This document shows, one piece after another, positions 10,521 through 22,296 of a stretch of 64,000 nt of DNA. The DNA comes from Cycas panzhihuaensis (lineage: Eukaryota; Cycadophyta), in assembly GCA_023213395.1 (NCBI GenBank), contig CM041465.1:213473741-213537740 (forward strand), given 5' to 3'. Position numbers and translations under genes: made by a program. Under the pieces are notes generated by a model. The model did not search any database, was not told where the DNA came from, and saw nothing but the letters and a program-made list of their open reading frames with translations. Within the stretch, counting starts at the first letter, position 1. The number at the start of each line of letters is the position of its first letter.

Positions 10521-12273
10521 ATCATTAATTTATCTAATATCTTATGTAGGGTATGGTTTAAGAGAGTATTTGATGTTTGAACAACTATATGGATTGCTTA
10601 GGTAATGAGTTGGACTATATCCTTTTGGATTGAATTATTAGGTATTTCTCCAGTGTTCATTACTTTAATGATGGTGTGGGTGTGATTCCACCGATTGTCT
10701 ATTGTGTTTATTTGACTGGATAATATGTGTATGTATTGTTAGATACTGTAGACTCCATTTGTTGTCACAGTTTGTCTTCTTTTATTAATGCATACATTTC
10801 ATAAAATGAATGAAAACTTTAGCAGCCTCAATGATCAATATTTTTGTCCTAATATTAATTAATGACTTTTAAAAATTATGATAAAAATTTTAATATAATA
10901 TACTTTAGTATATATTATAATTTTAACAAAATATCAAATGTTATATATGTGCATATAATAATTCTATTATATTATAAAATGCAATATAATATATTAAACA
11001 TATAATATTATTTATGTTATAGCCTAAAGGTAATTGTAATATGATATAATATAATATATAACTTTAGATTAGGCGACTTAATGTTATTGTAATAAAGTAT
11101 AATATAAAATATAGTATATAATATAACTACAATGTATATATAATACTAGGGCGACGTTATACTTTAGGAGGAAAATGGATGAAGGGCGTGGATGCAAGAA
11201 GATAGGACTAGGACAACAAAAGGTGACAGTCAATGACGCAATAATAGATGATGAAAGTAGGGAGGGAAGACGATGGAAGGGAGACGATTGTGCTAATGGA
11301 TAGACTAAGCAGGTCAAATGACTAGAGGGTGAGCACAAGATGAAGGCGAATGAGATGAGAAGGCTTATAAGGATGAGGGATGATGCAAGAAAGTTTATAT
11401 GACTACAAAGTATGCAAAAAGCAACGTATGCAACTATATAGTCCTCTCGACAATTGGATAGCAAATGAATGAGGCTGTAAATAATTAACATTTATGGATT
11501 TCACTTAGTATGTAAGTGATTAAATGTATGAAGCATAACAGTGAATGAAACATCTTTGTTTGTGTACAAGCTATCATGATTCATGTAGATGTCATAACAT
11601 GATGTGTTAGATTGACACTATAATAAGGTTAGGCAACTATTTTATGTGAGGTGCCTATTCTACATGACTCACCAACAAAATATTGAGATTTTAGGTTGGA
11701 CCAATGTGGATATTAACTGTGAGATGACTATTATGTACACAAGCAGTGAGATGATGGTTGTTTAACTACAACCATGATGATATATATGAACATAACAAGG
11801 GTCGTGTCGTTTAGGATATAGTGCTACCCTATCATCCATTGCATGTTGTTATGCAATCCTAACTACCTCTAGGGATATATTATAATTTGCAAGATATATT
11901 ATCTATGAATGTTATCATACCATAGTATATTATATTGTCTCCCTTCTTGTGATGCAATATATTATATTCTCTTTATTTGTAGAAATGGTTAATTATAAGA
12001 AATGGAGACTATTGTGTTATCTATGACTACAGTATTTTAACTTTGTTCCTAGAAATGTGTAGTCAATTTTTATTATTTGTATTTATAGAATGAGGCTTTT
12101 AATAATGTTATATCGTTGTTCTTATGGTTATATGCTTTACTAATACTAGCTAAAATAAGGATTGAATGACTCCTAATAGATCAATCTATAAGATCTCGTG
12201 TCACCTCTGTGTAACTAAATTACTACATAGAGCAACTAGAATCCAAAATAGTTTCCCGCAGGGTGGGAAGGTT
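10521..12273 (-). other. Gypsy B leader, AT-rich, no gene seen
   Basis: Between the primer site and gag lie 1.7 kb with no recognised coding region. A very AT-rich stretch (about 10850-11150) is followed by a purine-rich part (about 11160-11400). Its position fits the untranslated leader of gypsy B. Confidence 0.45.
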
Positions 12274-12285
12274 GCTTTGATACTA
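12274..12285 (-). other. Primer binding site of gypsy B
   Basis: The plus sequence gctttgatacta is the reverse complement of tagtatcaaagc, two transitions away from tggtatcagagc, the standard plant site for initiator Met tRNA. It sits 7 bases inside the LTR end. Confidence 0.65.
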
Positions 12286-12292
12286 CTTATTA

Positions 12293-12536
12293 TGAACCTA
12301 GTTCATAACTAAAAGTAGATTCTAGTTTTTAGAGAGCAATAGAGAGCACACATGCACTGAAGGTATATTAATAGTTGATTCACTAATTAATAGATTGATA
12401 AAAGAGTAAGTGACATTCGATGGTACAGAAGAGGGTATATTTATATGTACGTAATAGGACCCCTTTTATAAATAGTTATAACTATTTAAGACACCTATTC
12501 ACTTAATGATTAATTAGTTTAAGGAGATTCGTAACA
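12293..12536 (-). repeat. 5' LTR of gypsy B
   Basis: In element orientation it starts TGTTACGAATC and ends GGTTCA, 244 bp. It contains a TATA-like tataaaagggg, as expected for an LTR promoter. Boundaries rest on the TG/CA ends, the adjacent primer site and the return of gypsy A reading at 12537. No second copy is in the window. Confidence 0.65.
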
Positions 12537-13238
12537 CCTTTTACTATAAAGTTATGCTCTTTGGTCCTAAGAATGTAAGAGTTACATAGCAACACACTAT
12601 GTAATTTATTTTTCATGATCTCACTAACAAAATCATTGAGGTTTGTATGGTTAATATGTTAAGCATCTCTAACAAGCACAAGAAGTATATCGATAACCTT
12701 TGTATCATCTTTATACACTTGTGTAAATATCACATTCATCTTAATCCCACCAAGTATATGCATGTTGTTATAGTAAGCAAACTCTTGAGTCACATTATCT
12801 TTAAAGATGGCATTTATCCTAACCCCAAAAAGGTTAGAGCTATTTTAGAAATATTGTCTCTTCATATGCAAAAGCAAATTAAACCCTTTTTAGGATATCT
12901 TGGGTTTTTACATTATTTTCTAGGAGATTTTGCTTTTACTGCATGTTAACTCAATTATCTACTTAGGAAAAACACACCCTTTATTTAGACATCAAAAGCC
13001 TAGGAGGCTTTTGATCAATTGAAACAAATATTTATTTCTATCCATGTGCTTATTCCTCCTCATTTTGATTGTCCCTTCATACCTTATACATCTGCTATTA
13101 AGATTTTGTTATTAGGCATGCTCATCTAAGAAGATGAGCCAAAAAACAAACAAGTTATCTATTTCATTAGTTGAACCTTAATGGCAATTAAACTCAATTA
13201 TATGTAGGTATAAAACTAATGTCTTACTCTTATCTTTA
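12537..13238 (+). pseudogene. Gypsy A RT thumb and start of RNase H
   Basis: The reading YKVMLFGPKNVRVT aligns with YKAMPFRLKNADTT of gypsy-2, then CKYHIHLNPTKYMHVV with CHKYYMSLNPLKCMFS, and FLGYLGFLHYFLGDFA with FLGRLRFLRHFLANFA. The YxDD catalytic box is lost: the aligned position reads VCMVNM. RNase H begins after 13060 and is cut at 13238 by the LINE-4 block, continuing at 25177. Confidence 0.85.
13223..13238. repeat. Flanking repeat of the LINE-4 block, left copy
   Basis: cttactcttatcttta matches 25161-25176 (cttgctcttatcttta) at 15 of 16 positions. Gypsy A RNase H reading is continuous across the pair, so it behaves as an aged 16-bp target duplication. Confidence 0.85.
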
Positions 13239-14229
13239 AAGGAGAAAAAAAAAAGGTAAAATCCGTGTAAAGTGGGGTTGATCCTTTGGCATAAGGTAGC
13301 CTGGGATAGGGGGAACTATTTTGCCAAAATTATATGGGACTTATACTTGGCCTTACTTGCTTCATATAAACCAATGGAACACAACACCGTGCCTTCTAAA
13401 AGCATGAAGGGATACAAAAGTCTTAAATAAATAAATCACTTCAATAGAGACCACTACTAATACACTTATTTAACAAAAGTTCATATATTACACCCCCTAA
13501 TAACCCATGAAATCTTATAATTGATGCCATCATAAACTACTTAAAATTTCATGTCTAATAATAAAAAAAGAGTAACAGGTCATGCTACCTCTAGTATACC
13601 TACCTCAGGCTCATATTCATAATATTTACACACTAATTCAAGATGCCATACACCATGCCACCTACAACAATACTCCCTAGTCACAAACCTAATGATTATA
13701 ACTAGTGAAGCCACCTACTATTTACAACTACGTAATTAAACATGCAACCAATGACTATGATGTGATATATACATAATAGAAATAGAAGTGACTAACACTA
13801 ACAAGGTGCCATTCAAGCACATGCTCTTGAATTTACTTCTATACAATTCATTACTAACTAATCCTAAGAAGATAATTCATAATCATAATAGTCCAACAAA
13901 TAATCCATGACAACACCTCACAATACATCTTCACTCGTACCATCCTTATCTATGATCATATATTGCCTCACTACACATTGAATTACATGTAGTTCAATAA
14001 ATGCTAATTAAGTCAATATCCACATCAATCCTAGCCCACTTCTATTTTGCCAACCTTGAAGCAAGACTAATCAAAATGTGTGGTGTAAGACTAAATGCGC
14101 CATCGAGGCCAATTAAAATATATGGCATAAGACCAAATAAGCTATCTAATTTTAATGAAGGTTAATCCATAAACATGGATCAACTGTAATGTTGATCTAA
14201 ATATATAGATCGATGATATTTGTCACCTT
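13239..14229 (-). other. 3' part of LINE-4, no gene recognised
   Basis: About 1 kb of AT-rich DNA with no open frame of note. The first 60 bases carry the LINE-like terminus (an A-rich run at 13244-13254 followed by ggtaaaatcc). The piece next to the VPS13 remnant might hold further decayed VPS13 sequence, but I could not align it with confidence. Confidence 0.4.
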
Positions 14230-14750
14230 TTATCTTTGAATGATCAGACCAATTAAAGTCCTTCCCTTTTGAAGGTTATAATACTCTTCATATGCATCTA
14301 ACAAGGTAAACTTATTGTGAACTTTAAAGAACTCCATTTGACTAAACATTACACCATGCTTAATAAGTTATCTCAAAACTTAGACTTGGGTTATATATTC
14401 ATTGTAAGGCTGGAGCCCATTATCTTTAATAATAACATGAGAAAACTAATAAAAAAGTAGTTACTCTTTAGATGTTATTGCTGCTACAATTTTTATTCTT
14501 ATGGTATTTGGTAACTTATATTATTTTTAATAGAAGGTTAAGAACCCCATTTATAGGTTAGGCTACTACTCCAATTATACCTTTTCCAAAACCTTGAATA
14601 AAATCCTCAACACTGGATGATCTAGCTCCTTTAGGTGGCTTTACCAAAATGCCCAAAACTCCATGAAATAGTTCTTTTGCAAATGCTCCACCACTTTCCT
14701 TAATAACATCGTTGATGTCTTCAATGGAGTCTTTACTCTCTTGTTTCTAA
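14230..14750 (-). pseudogene. VPS13-like C-terminal fragment
   Basis: VPS13 proteins are large bridge-like lipid transporters at membrane contact sites. The minus-strand frame from 14750 reads DSIEDINDVIKESGGAFAKE, then GVLGILVKPPKGARSSSVED, then FIQGFGKGIIGVVA and IRIKIVAAITSKE. It continues without a gap to DNGLQPYNEY, MEFFKVHNKFTLLDAYEEYY and LQKGRTL. From memory of the family this follows the C-terminal region of plant VPS13 proteins closely, about 170 collinear codons, with about four stops and no intron within the stretch. The rest of the gene is absent. It may be a captured mRNA or exon piece carried by LINE-4, or an old gene relic. The family call is strong; the origin is open. Confidence 0.78.
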
Positions 14751-14805
14751 TGTATTTATATAAATTTCTTATCTATTGAATATGTAGTAGTACCTTTACA
14801 CATAT

Positions 14806-15026
14806 GTCCAAGTGTATTGCATGCATTACTAAGAAAACCCACACAAAAAGAAAAACACCTCACTAAACTATATATAATGATGGGCCAATAGCATAAGAAG
14901 TTAAACTAGCTAATAAAAAAATACCACTCATATCATATAATCAACACCTTCTCTAATAAAGGTAATACTATATTACACTAGCCACAGGTACATAACATTG
15001 ATTCAATAAGCACACTCAGTATGATG
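14806..15026. repeat. About 225-bp duplicated segment, copy 1
   Basis: Matches copy 2 at 22610-22838 with clear but diverged similarity, including ctcactaaactatatataa and atcaacaccttct. This is not the copia LTR, which is a separate pair. Confidence 0.75.
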
Positions 15027-15086
15027 AGTTTTTGATAGCTTCTAATAAATTTCTATTAAAAGTGAAACAACACCTCCGCGATAGTG

Positions 15087-15091
15087 CCCAA
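15087..15091. repeat. Copia target duplication, left copy
   Basis: cccaa, repeated at 22609-22613 immediately outside the other LTR. Confidence 0.85.
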
Positions 15092-15402
15092 TGAAGGAAG
15101 GATGGATCTAGGGAATAAATCACTCATATGCATACAATGGCGCTGGAAAATGAAAAAGAGATGAAACAAGATATAAGAGCAAGCTTAGAGGTAAGAATGA
15201 ATAATGACTCCCTCCTTGAGATTTTGGCTTTTATTATTGAGGATGAGCATTAGGGTTAGGATTTTCCCACTTAATGATATGAACCCAAAATTACATTTAA
15301 ATATACATAAAGTGCATTTCATTAAGAGACTAATGCTAATAATATATCCTAAGGTCACATAATTAATCTACACAAATGACTTTGATATATTAACCTCTTC
15401 CA
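15092..15402 (-). repeat. Copia 3' LTR
   Basis: 311 bp, TG...CA in element orientation (TGGAAGAGG start, CCTTCA end). Aligns along its whole length with 22297-22608. Confidence 0.93.
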
Positions 15403-15404
15403 AT

Positions 15405-15416
15405 CGCCCCCTTAAT
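15405..15416 (-). other. Copia polypurine tract
   Basis: On the minus strand the bases just before the 3' LTR read ttaagggggcga, the purine run expected to prime plus-strand DNA. Confidence 0.7.
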
Positions 15417-15849
15417 AGTGGGAGGTCATTTTGAGAAAATCTATTTTATGAGGTCTTCATTTGAGCCTCATTATTATATTGAAATTCTAAATGACACTTT
15501 TATGGGAAAACCCTCATGGGGAATAAAAACCCACAGACTTTCTAAGATTTATAGCCCCTTTTATAAATCAAAATGGCTAAGGTGGCTCTTTGATATAACC
15601 TGATAGCCAAGCAACTTAAATGTGTAGCTTAATCTGCTAAGTCTCCATATACCATTTGGTCATCCCCTATTCCTTTTCAGATTTTCACATGTTCTGATTT
15701 TCCAAAACTAGTACAACCTTTATCCTTCCATGTACACATGGGGTTTTCATAAATAGGATAGAGCAAAGACTTACTCTTATTCTTCTGTGCCCACAAGGGG
15801 TTTTCACAAAGAGAATAGAGTATGACGATCTTATTGCCAACTTCTTTGA

Positions 15850-16400
15850 TTAGTCAAAGATGGAGGTCTTAAGGTCGAGTTGCCTTTAAAATTGTTCAAA
15901 CTTCACCTTTGACAGCGGTTTAGTGAAGATGTCAGCCACTTGATCTATTGTTGAATTGTACCATCATGAACAAGTTCCCTAATCCTATGGACTTTTATAC
16001 TTATGTATTTAGTACGATTGTAAAATATAGGATTTTTCACCATGTAGATTGTTGATTGATTATCCATATGAAGACTCATAGGACTTGTTTGGGTGATATT
16101 CAATGTTTCCAATATTTTTCTCAGCCATATCACCTCCTTACTAATCTCAAAAGCAGTAATGTATTCAACTTCAGTAGTTAAATCTGTAACTATCTTCTAC
16201 TATCTGGTTCTCCATGATATTTGTGTTGTTCCAAGAAATGTTACATACCCAGATGTAGATCTTCTTATATCTTTATCTCTTATAGAGTCTGAATCTGTAT
16301 ATGCAGAAAGCTTAAATTCATTATTAGGTTCATACAACAAACCAAATTTGTTAGTTGTCTTTAGGTATTTTAATACTTGAGCTGTAGCCTACCAATGATT
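15850..16400 (-). pseudogene. Copia RNase H
   Basis: The minus-strand frame 16133-15945 reads MDNQSTIYMVKNPIFYNRTK followed by YISIKVHRIRELV. This is the conserved D-N-Q-S ... N-P-x-[FY]-x-x-R-[ST]-K-[HY]-I motif of copia RNase H. The domain removes RNA from RNA:DNA hybrids. Upstream sequence to about 16400 is decayed but still reads as the start of the domain. Confidence 0.85.
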
Positions 16401-16589
16401 CTGCTTAGGATTTATCATGAATCATACAAGAATACTGACAGAGTGTGCAATGTATGGCCTTGTATTGGTAGTGTAGATGAGACTACCTACAAGTTTCTTG
16501 TAGAGTGTTGTGTTTGCCTCCTCAATGTCACCATTAGCTGAGAGTTTGGTATTAGGGTCCATAGGTAATACCACTGGTTGAGCATCTTC

Positions 16590-17330
16590 TAACTGAATTT
16601 TAGTTAGAAGATCATTGATGTATTTTTCTTAGGAGAGGAAATTTTTTTCATTCTTTTGTGTTACTTCAATTCCTAAATAATATTTCATCAAATTGAGGTC
16701 AAATAATTTGAACATTTTACTAAGGTCCTTTTTCAGCTGGCTTAGTTCCTGTTTACTATTACCCATTACTAGCATGTCATCTACAAAGATTTTGAGATAA
16801 GTGACTTTATATTTATGGTGCTTAATGAACAATGTTGCATCAATATCCTGGTAGTCATAAACCTCATATCCAAATTACCTCATTCTTTTAGACAACTTGG
16901 CAAACCAAGCACGATGGGCTTATTTAAGGTCATACAAGGGTTTTCTGAGCCTGCAAACCTTATGCTCTTGACCTTTGATCTCATATCCTTCTAGTTGAGC
17001 TATATAAATTTCTTCTTCAAGATCTCCATTGAGAAGCATAGTCTTAATATCAAACTGGTGGATTCTCCAATGTTATTGAGCAGCGAAGGCCATAAGAGTT
17101 CTAATTGTAGGCCACTTGGTTATAGGTGCCAAGACTTTAGTGTAGTTGATGTCTTCCATTTATGTAAATCCTTTAGCTACCAACCTCACCTTATGTTTTT
17201 CAAGGGTATCATTTGATCTATACTTGTTTTTGAACTACCTTTCTACCAAGTGGTAGATCAACGAGCTCCCATATACCATTATTGATAAGAGATTAGTACT
17301 CTTCATTTATGGCATTTCTTCAAGTTACAT
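16590..17330 (-). pseudogene. Copia reverse transcriptase
   Basis: The minus-strand frame 16832-16629 reads KIFVDDMLVMGNSKQ and FDLNLMKYYLGIEV. These are the FVDDML catalytic box (both Asp kept) and the M-x-Y-[FY]-L-G-[IL]-[EQ]-V motif of copia RTs. Upstream pieces toward 17330 match the palm and fingers but are broken by stops. It would copy element RNA into DNA. Confidence 0.85.
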
Positions 17331-17469
17331 GCTTTACAACTTCCTTGTATGAGAGGGGCTCTTCATTAAGTGTAAGGTTTAGTTTTTCCTATTCAAGCTT
17401 AGTATATAATGATTCCTACATCCTTAATCTATGGGTACTTCAAGTGTCAGTTTTTCCCACCTCATCTGG

Positions 17470-17781
17470 TCATATGTCCTTAATGAGCTGATATGCTTCT
17501 CGAGATCCTTGACTTGGGAATGAGGTCCTCATTTCCTCAACTTCTTGGTTCCCATCTTGTTCATTAAAATGATCATTTTGTGAGGAGGATGTTGATGTGC
17601 TTAAGGAAGATGGTCCTTCTACCACTATTTTACCTTTGTTAACTAAAGGTGGAGAGGATGATTCTTTTATAATGGCTTTGCCTTTGTTAACTCTATTATC
17701 TCCAAAGGATGGTGCTAGATATGCACTCATCGGTTTAGAGTCATAACTTGTATCCTCTGAGGCTTTATTGTTAGCTTCCAA
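17470..17781 (-). pseudogene. Copia linker between integrase and RT
   Basis: An open 103-codon frame rich in Ser, Lys and Asn (for example ESSSPPLVNKG repeated with variation as PSSLSTSTSSS). It has no enzyme motif and matches the variable, hydrophilic linker normally found between integrase and RT in copia polyproteins. Confidence 0.55.
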
Positions 17782-17849
17782 TATTTAGAGTAATTTATGT
17801 CTATCCCCCTCACCCTACTTAAATTTTAGAATTTGAACATCATACTTGA

Positions 17850-18800
17850 TAACATGATTATAGTGGTGCGAAGGTATTTTGGAGTCTAGTCTAAGTAACT
17901 TATCCTCTGTCTCTACAAAAATGACATCTCTAGTAACGATAATTTTTCGTTGTGAAGGTATAAAGACCTTATACCCTTTCTTATCCATAGGGTATCCAAC
18001 AAAGATGCCTTTAAGTACCCTTGGCTGGAGTTTATTTTGATTTGTATCTAGAATGTGGGCATAGCATATAGAGCCAAAACTTTTGAAGTAGTGAACAATA
18101 GAGGCTTGTCTTGACCACTTTTCATTAGGTGATTATCCTTCCTTTGATGGGCTAACATCATTGATACAATAAACGACTGTTTATATGGTTTTGACCCATA
18201 GGTAGGTAGGTATATTTTTGTATACCAACATAGCTTAAGCCATGTTCATGATTGTCCTATTCATATGCTCGGCAATGCTATTTTGTTGTGGGGTACCTGC
18301 TACTATTGTTTGATGCTTGATGCCATTATCTCGAAGGTAGCTTTCAAACTCATGTGAGGTATATTCACCACCATTATTAGTTCGAAGACATTTAAGTTTA
18401 TAACTTAAGTCTTTTTCAGTGTGGGCTTTGAATTCTTTGAATACACAGATGACTTCATCTTTCTTGTGTAGAAAATGTACCCATACTTTTCTAATGAAAT
18501 CATTAATGAAGGAGATGTAATATAACTTGCCCTTCAGTGAAGGAATGGGTATTGGTCTGTATAGATTAGAGTGTACCAATTATAATGGATGGCTTAATTT
18601 CCACTAACTTTTGGGAAAGGGTTGTCGATAAGATTTGGCAATGATATAAGCTTCACATTTAAAGGGCTTAGAGGAGAAATTTGGAAGGGTTGAAAGAGTA
18701 TTAGAAAGATCTCTAAGTCTATCAATGTGAACATGGCCCATGTGAGCATGTCAATGAGCTTCTGGTGACAATGTTGGATGGGTCAAGATGGAATTAAATG
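17850..18800 (-). pseudogene. Copia integrase with GAG-pre-integrase region
   Basis: The pre-integrase piece (about 18760-18610) reads HMGHVHIDRL and KPFKCEAY with a K-x-x-R-x-P-F-like end. The core (18579-18235) reads ISFINDFIRKVWVHFLHKKD, then RTNNGGEYTSHEFESYL, then TPQQNSIAEHMNRTI. These are the three catalytic blocks. The first Asp is kept, but the second block reads TNNG where TDNG is usual, so a catalytic Asp is replaced by Asn. The Glu of block three is kept. The C-terminal part to 17850 still reads GYPMDKKG on the minus strand. Confidence 0.88.
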
Positions 18801-18959
18801 TAAATTCTTCATCAGCACAAGGGCTTTAGACACAATGGGCTCTAGAAAATGGAGAGCCATTTAGTAAAAAGAGTTTGTAAGAGAGATGTCCAGTCAAAAC
18901 AACTTGATTAGTTGGAGGGTGAATGATCTGGAGAGCTTAGTCATTTGTAGTTACACTTA

Positions 18960-19250
18960 TATTAAATCCACGAGGGACAAGTGTAGATAAGGAGAGTAGG
19001 TTTTGTTTGAGATTGGGTATGTATATGACATTAAGCAATATAAAATATTTTAAGCCTAGGAGTTTTAGGCGAATGTTACCAATTCCTTCAACAGGTTGTT
19101 ATGATTATCAGCCATGTGAATAACTCCTTGAATATTTGAGTCAAATGTTTGATATAGATAGCAATTGCATGTCATATATTAAGTTACTTCAGTATCCATG
19201 ATCTACTATCCATTGATTGAAGTCACATTATTTGCAATTCTAATAGGGCT
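18960..19250 (-). pseudogene. Copia protease
   Basis: On the minus strand the reading includes IMDTEVTQYMTCN, in place of the usual W-[IL]-[LV]-D-[ST]-G-A-[ST]-x-H-[MI]-[TC]. It is followed by HMADNH and, after a shift, LLNVIYIPNLKQNLLSLSTL, which matches the L-x-x-V-L-[YF]-V-P-x-L segment. The active-site Gly is lost. Confidence 0.65.
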
Positions 19251-19399
19251 TGGCATTGGTGAAGAGAATTCACAAGTGATATATCCACATCGAGCTTCAA
19301 AGTATCTCTTTGGTTGGTTAATGGCATTTGATGCTAAAGATCCCTCAATTCTTTAAAAGTGTGCTTGTACAAAACCTATACCACTAAAGGATTCTTTAC

Positions 19400-20410
19400 A
19401 AGTTTTTTCAACATTGTGAGCTCCATGTTTTGGTTAGAACTCAACCAACTTATAAGTGGCAGTTCTATAGTCTTTTGCTAAGTGTCCTTTACAATTACAC
19501 TGATCACACATAATAGTTTGATTACCAGTCCTTGAAGAGGTACTAGTTTGGACTGACTATCTTGCTTTTTGTTGAGGTGGCCCTTGGCTTTGAGACTGTC
19601 GTGGCTATGACTGAGGGTTTGGTTGACCTTGTAGATGATTTCCTATGTTTCTTCCTCTTCCTCTTGCTCAATTATTTCCTCTACCACGAGAGGGACCTTG
19701 ATTCTTTGTGTAGTAAGCTTCTTCTTCCACCTTAAAGGCTGCATCTAGAGGAGAGTTAAAGGCTACAAAGTTGGTATCAAAGGTCTTGTCCAGTTTTATG
19801 AACTTCTCAACAAGTGCTTCAAAGTTGAATATCTTCAATATTCCACTAGATTGAAAACTTCTAAACAAGTTTTTATAATCATGGATATATAGACATAATT
19901 AGACCAAGAATGTCCAAGTGATACATTAGGTCTTAAAATCTTTATTAATTCCCTTTTTTATTGGTCAAAGGAGATTTATTGTCTCATGAGCTCATCACTT
20001 CTACATTTTTAATTTATTTATTTTCAAAACAAGATATATAAATTCTAAATCTGATTTAATATCAAAGTTCTTCTTGAGAACTTCAAGGACCTTCCAGGCT
20101 GTATCATGTTGCTCTTCGTTAATCAAGTTGTGCAAGGAGTGATTTATAATCAATAGAATTCCTGTAGGAATCTTTTCATCATCTATCTCCCATTGTAGTT
20201 TGGTTATAGCATATGTAGGAGCTATTGGGGTGGATCAACCAGAAGTAAGTATTTTAGCTGTTGTAGGTATAGTGGGTGTAGGCTGCAAGTGGGCTCTCTA
20301 AAGGCCTTCATACTTTGTAGTATTTTTAACTCCAGTGTACCACAAATCCCAATTTTCTTTGCCTTTCGATATACAATTGACATTCTACTTGAATTGAGAT
20401 AACAAATGAT
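19400..20410 (-). pseudogene. Copia gag (UBN2-type) with CCHC knuckle
   Basis: The start region reads KENWDLWYTGVKNTTKYEG, the N-x-W motif of plant copia gag. Further on come LHNLINEEQHDTAWKVLE and a central part at 19868-19668. A knuckle near 19510-19460 reads CDQCNCKGHLAKDY, with the last Cys of C-X2-C-X4-H-X4-C changed to Tyr. Basic glutamine- and glycine-rich residues precede it. Stops break the frame in several places. Confidence 0.8.
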
Positions 20411-22282
20411 GAAGAAGTAGAAGAGATGATAGAAGTATGTGCCGCTGACACATATGGCTAGTACACCTAGTGCAATAGGGATGTGGAAATGAATGCTATT
20501 ATGATAAGTAAGTAATGATTATATATTTTTCAATAATTATGAAAAATAAGTATAAGCAATGATGCAAGAATAAGGCTTAATGTAGAGCTGGCAAAGAGTG
20601 CTGATGTGTCATGCCACTATCCTCTAACTTATGTCCAAATGTAGGTGAGGTTTCAATACCTACGGCTTCTAGTATACGATTAGGGCCTTCACTCGTGATA
20701 CCCGCACCTATGCTTCGTGAAGAGATCCAAGTCACAGTGGAGCCTATATACTTCTAGTCCTCACCCAATTCATAAGTGAGCAGTTATATACCTCCTCCGA
20801 AGAGTCAAACGGTACATGTGTATCCCACAACTATGATGGATATTGGATCGGTTTAATTGTAATCTTGCATTAAGGTTTTCAGTTTTCCCAGGTGGTTATG
20901 AGAATTATCCCATATTAGAGGCTGTAGGTATGGCTAACCTGTCCCTCTCCCACTATTCCGGTTAAGACTAGACCCAATATGAAACTCATACCTCCCTTAG
21001 GATTTGGACTTCGGCTAACCGTGGTCTATTTCAGCCAAGGCAAGTGTGTGCATAAGTTAAGAACTGATGGTATAGATCATACATATGAGATTCTAAATGT
21101 GCTTGCTTATTTTTCGTGCTTACTTTATTGTTGTTACTACTTTTTTATGCTTTATGCTATGTATGCAAATAGAAAAAGCATGCTAGATTTAGTAGGGGAA
21201 CTGGATGTTGCTTCTGATTCAAGGTTTCCCTTACTTTAGTACAATGTTTCCAAATATGTTTTTAGAAATTTCAATACAAAAGACACAATTGGCTAAAAAC
21301 TAGATCAACTTGCTGTTAAAATACTATTTTTTCTAAATCTATATGCATGCTATTTTGTCATATTTTATGATTTTTTCATAAAATTTATAAATAATGATAA
21401 ATGGGTATAATTTTTTAAAAATTATAAATATAAAGGCCTAAATGATGGAATCTAAATTTATGGTAGAAGGAAAAAGTGTTTAGAATATTATTTCTGATAT
21501 AGTAGTGAAGTCAGATTTTTGAAAAGGAATAAAAAAATTTTATTTGAAAAAAAACACAAAAGCATAATCTTGCTAGATCCACTATCTCAGAATCTGAATT
21601 TCAATATGCCAAAAGTTGGATCTTGACATGTACATCAACTTTTTCTTCTGCACCATCTCTAAAATTAGCTAAAAATTTACCCGAAATGCCCTCATAATAT
21701 CCTTTGTTGGGTTGAGTAGGCAAATTTAGTATTTGTGAGAAAACTGCATAGATCTCACTATCCAGTAGATGAAATTTGATGAGATTTATCTTAAAATGAT
21801 CCTAAGACATAAATCTACCACATCCCTTGATAAAACTTTCAGATATTTAGCTTATAATTAAATGATTTCATTAAGAAAAGTACCTTAAGTCACTTATCTA
21901 CAAATTTTACTATTTTATTTTAGCCAAAAATCACTGTTGTAGCTTGGATCTGAAGCTACTCTAAAAGATAAAGATGATCCTTTAGTTAAGACAACCCTAC
22001 ATACTAAATTTCATTAAAATATAAGATGGTCAAAATTTGAATAAAATTATAGGCCTTTAATGCTTCCGGGAATGTTATGGCAATTGAACTACTTCAAAAA
22101 CCTATATTTTTCACCTCTAAAATTCTACACACATAGAGAAAGCAACAACATATAAAGAACTATAATTTTAAGCTCTCAAAATGTTAAAAATAATGAGTGC
22201 ACTCTCAATACTTCACATTAAAGGTGAATGAGAGACAAAATGACTCCATGCAAGTGGAATGGAGTGAATAGATCCCATTCTA
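20411..22282 (-). other. Copia leader, 1.9 kb, with a GC-richer centre
   Basis: There is no gene in element orientation. The part around 20600-21070 is clearly more GC-rich than its surroundings, while 21240-22200 is AT-rich. Copia leaders are usually a few hundred bases, so this one is long. It may contain foreign sequence that I do not recognise. Confidence 0.45.
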
Positions 22283-22294
22283 GCTCTGATACCA
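22283..22294 (-). other. Copia primer binding site (initiator Met)
   Basis: gctctgatacca on the + strand is the exact reverse complement of tggtatcagagc, complementary to the 3' end of initiator Met tRNA. It lies two bases inside the 5' LTR. Confidence 0.93.
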
Positions 22295-22296
22295 TA

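Larger units (their letters stand above)
9036..12536 (-). mobile_element. Gypsy B: truncated minus-strand Ty3/gypsy (LTR, leader, gag, protease)
   Basis: Read on the minus strand it has an LTR (12536-12293), a Met-type primer site, a 1.7-kb leader, gag (about 10520-9550) and protease (about 9540-9036). It stops before RT, so the 3' two thirds are missing. It lies inside the RT of gypsy A, whose reading resumes at about 12537. Because one end is lost, no target duplication can be checked. Its gag and protease differ from the Tat elements here and resemble the chromovirus/Tekay style of gag-protease. Confidence 0.75.
14751..15091 (-). other. LINE-4 interior, first copy of a local duplication
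   Basis: No coding region. Bases 14806-15026 are homologous to 22610-22838 on the other side of the copia element, starting with nearly the same phrase (agtgtattgcatgcatta against agtgcattgcatgcatta). LINE-4 therefore held a tandem duplication before the copia element landed at its junction. Confidence 0.6.

Noticed and set aside
15418-17491. Several + strand frames (for example 16093-16380 and 16995-17216)
   Set aside because: They are antisense to the copia RNase H and RT, which carry the motifs on the minus strand.
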